A DNA stretch of 5,900 bases. Origin: an uncultured Prevotellaceae bacterium (GTDB lineage: Bacteria > Bacteroidota > Bacteroidia > Bacteroidales > Bacteroidaceae). A program made the translations under genes and the position numbers. How positions within the stretch are numbered: position 1 is the first letter of the stretch; each line of letters opens with the position of its first letter. This document shows, in pieces, positions 5,401 through 5,900 of this stretch. The stretch covers positions 1-5,900 of the forward strand of contig CALBJW010000085.1 of assembly GCA_937893145.1 (NCBI GenBank), read 5' to 3'. The notes beneath the pieces were generated by a model. The model made no database searches. It had not been told where the DNA came from and saw only the letters and a program-made list of their open reading frames with translations.

Positions 5401-5900
5401 ATGAGTAATATTAAAGTTTTGGTGAATGGTATCATCAAGGAGAATCCTACATTTGTCCTTCTTTTGGGTATGTGTCCAACACTCGGTACCACTTCATCTG
5501 CATTTAACGGTATGTCGATGGGTCTCGCTACAATGGCGGTTCTCATTGTCTCAAACTTCATCATCTCTTGTATCAAGAAACTCATCCCAGACATGGTGCG
5601 TATCCCATCATACATCGTGGTTATCGCATCGTTGGTGACAGTTCTTCAGATGCTCATCAAGGCATACGCTCCAGAAGTAGATAAGAGCCTCGGTCTCTTC
5701 ATCCCACTTATCGTTGTAAACTGTATCATCCTTGGTCGTGCTGAGTCATTCGCAGCCAAGAACGGTCCTGTAGCATCAATCTTCGATGGTATCGGTATCG
5801 GTCTCGGTTTCACACTCGGTCTCACATCACTTGGTGCAGTGCGTGAGCTCCTCGGCACAGGTGCTATCTTCGGACAGACACTCTGGGGCGAGTCTTACGG
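5401..5900 (+). CDS. rnfE: Rnf complex subunit RnfE (3' end cut by window edge)
   Basis: RnfE is a polytopic membrane subunit, homologous to NqrD. With RnfA it forms the inverted pair of subunits that holds an iron-sulfur cluster inside the membrane. The visible part is 166 codons; the family is usually about 195-230 residues. Diagnostic stretches are ENPTFVLLLGMCPTLGTT (14-31), VRIPSYIVVIASLVT (66-80), FIPLIVVNCIILGRAESFA (100-118) and the glycine-rich GIGIGLGFTLG (130-140). C25 and C108 are the expected cluster ligands, shared with RnfA. The LGMCPTLGTT form and the VRIP block favour RnfE over RnfA. A purine-rich AAAGGA at 5385-5390, ten nt before the ATG, resembles a weak Shine-Dalgarno, unlike its neighbours. 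rnfA is expected next but is outside the window. Confidence 0.95.
   Translation, partial: MSNIKVLVNGIIKENPTFVLLLGMCPTLGTTSSAFNGMSMGLATMAVLIVSNFIISCIKKLIPDMVRIPSYIVVIASLVTVLQMLIKAYAPEVDKSLGLFIPLIVVNCIILGRAESFAAKNGPVASIFDGIGIGLGFTLGLTSLGAVRELLGTGAIFGQTLWGESY

Noticed and set aside
3708..5900. The cluster as Na+-NQR (nqrB-D) instead of Rnf
   Set aside because: Membrane subunits of the two complexes are homologous, but the neighbouring polyferredoxin RnfB and the RnfC with two C-terminal [4Fe-4S] motifs are specific to Rnf.
5401..5900. The last gene as rnfA
   Set aside because: RnfA and RnfE are homologous, but LGMCPTLGTT, the VRIPSYIVVIA block and gene order after rnfG all fit RnfE.

Overview
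The window looks like a chromosomal segment of a Bacteroidales bacterium, most likely Prevotellaceae (Prevotella/Segatella type). The grounds are promoter -7 elements of the Bacteroidetes form TAnnTTTG, near-absence of Shine-Dalgarno sequences, an S16 with a C-terminal extension, and the gene order rseC-rnfB-C-D-G-E. The lineage call is an inference from these traits, not from a database match.

Layout. The left end (1-398, minus strand) holds rpsP (ribosomal protein S16), cut off at its 3' end by the window edge. A divergent intergenic region of about 280 bp follows (399-679). It holds one Bacteroidetes-type -7 element for each direction (529-536 minus, 631-638 plus). It also holds three inverted repeats, each a 7-bp stem with a 5-nt loop: two in tandem in the rpsP leader, and one at the predicted 5' end of the rnf transcript. 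The rest of the window (680-5900, plus strand) is one gene cluster: an RseC-family membrane protein, then rnfB, rnfC, rnfD, rnfG and rnfE. RnfE runs off the right edge. The usual last gene, rnfA, is expected just beyond but is not seen.

How the genes work together. Rnf is a membrane-bound ferredoxin:NAD+ oxidoreductase that pumps Na+ or H+. RnfB receives electrons from ferredoxin through many [4Fe-4S] clusters. RnfC carries the NAD(H)/FMN site and two more clusters. RnfD and RnfG carry covalently bound FMN. RnfE, with RnfA, forms the membrane core that holds an intramembrane iron-sulfur cluster. RseC in other bacteria works with Rnf-like (Rsx) complexes in keeping SoxR reduced; its place as first gene here suggests an accessory role for the complex. 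The short gaps (6 nt rnfC-rnfD, 4 nt rnfD-rnfG, 27 nt rnfG-rnfE) support co-transcription. The gaps before rnfB (76 nt) and rnfC (66 nt) are longer.

The core biochemistry is well known. The less usual items are: an RnfG with eight cysteines in its last 26 residues; an RnfB whose C-terminal extension carries a duplicated APLxPSQxILL motif behind an Ala/Lys/Pro linker; and the paired rpsP leader hairpins, which share a CGWGA pentaloop on different stems. I saw no mobile element, CRISPR array, tRNA or rRNA. I do not see a wholly new system; the novelty, if any, lies in these tails and leader structures.
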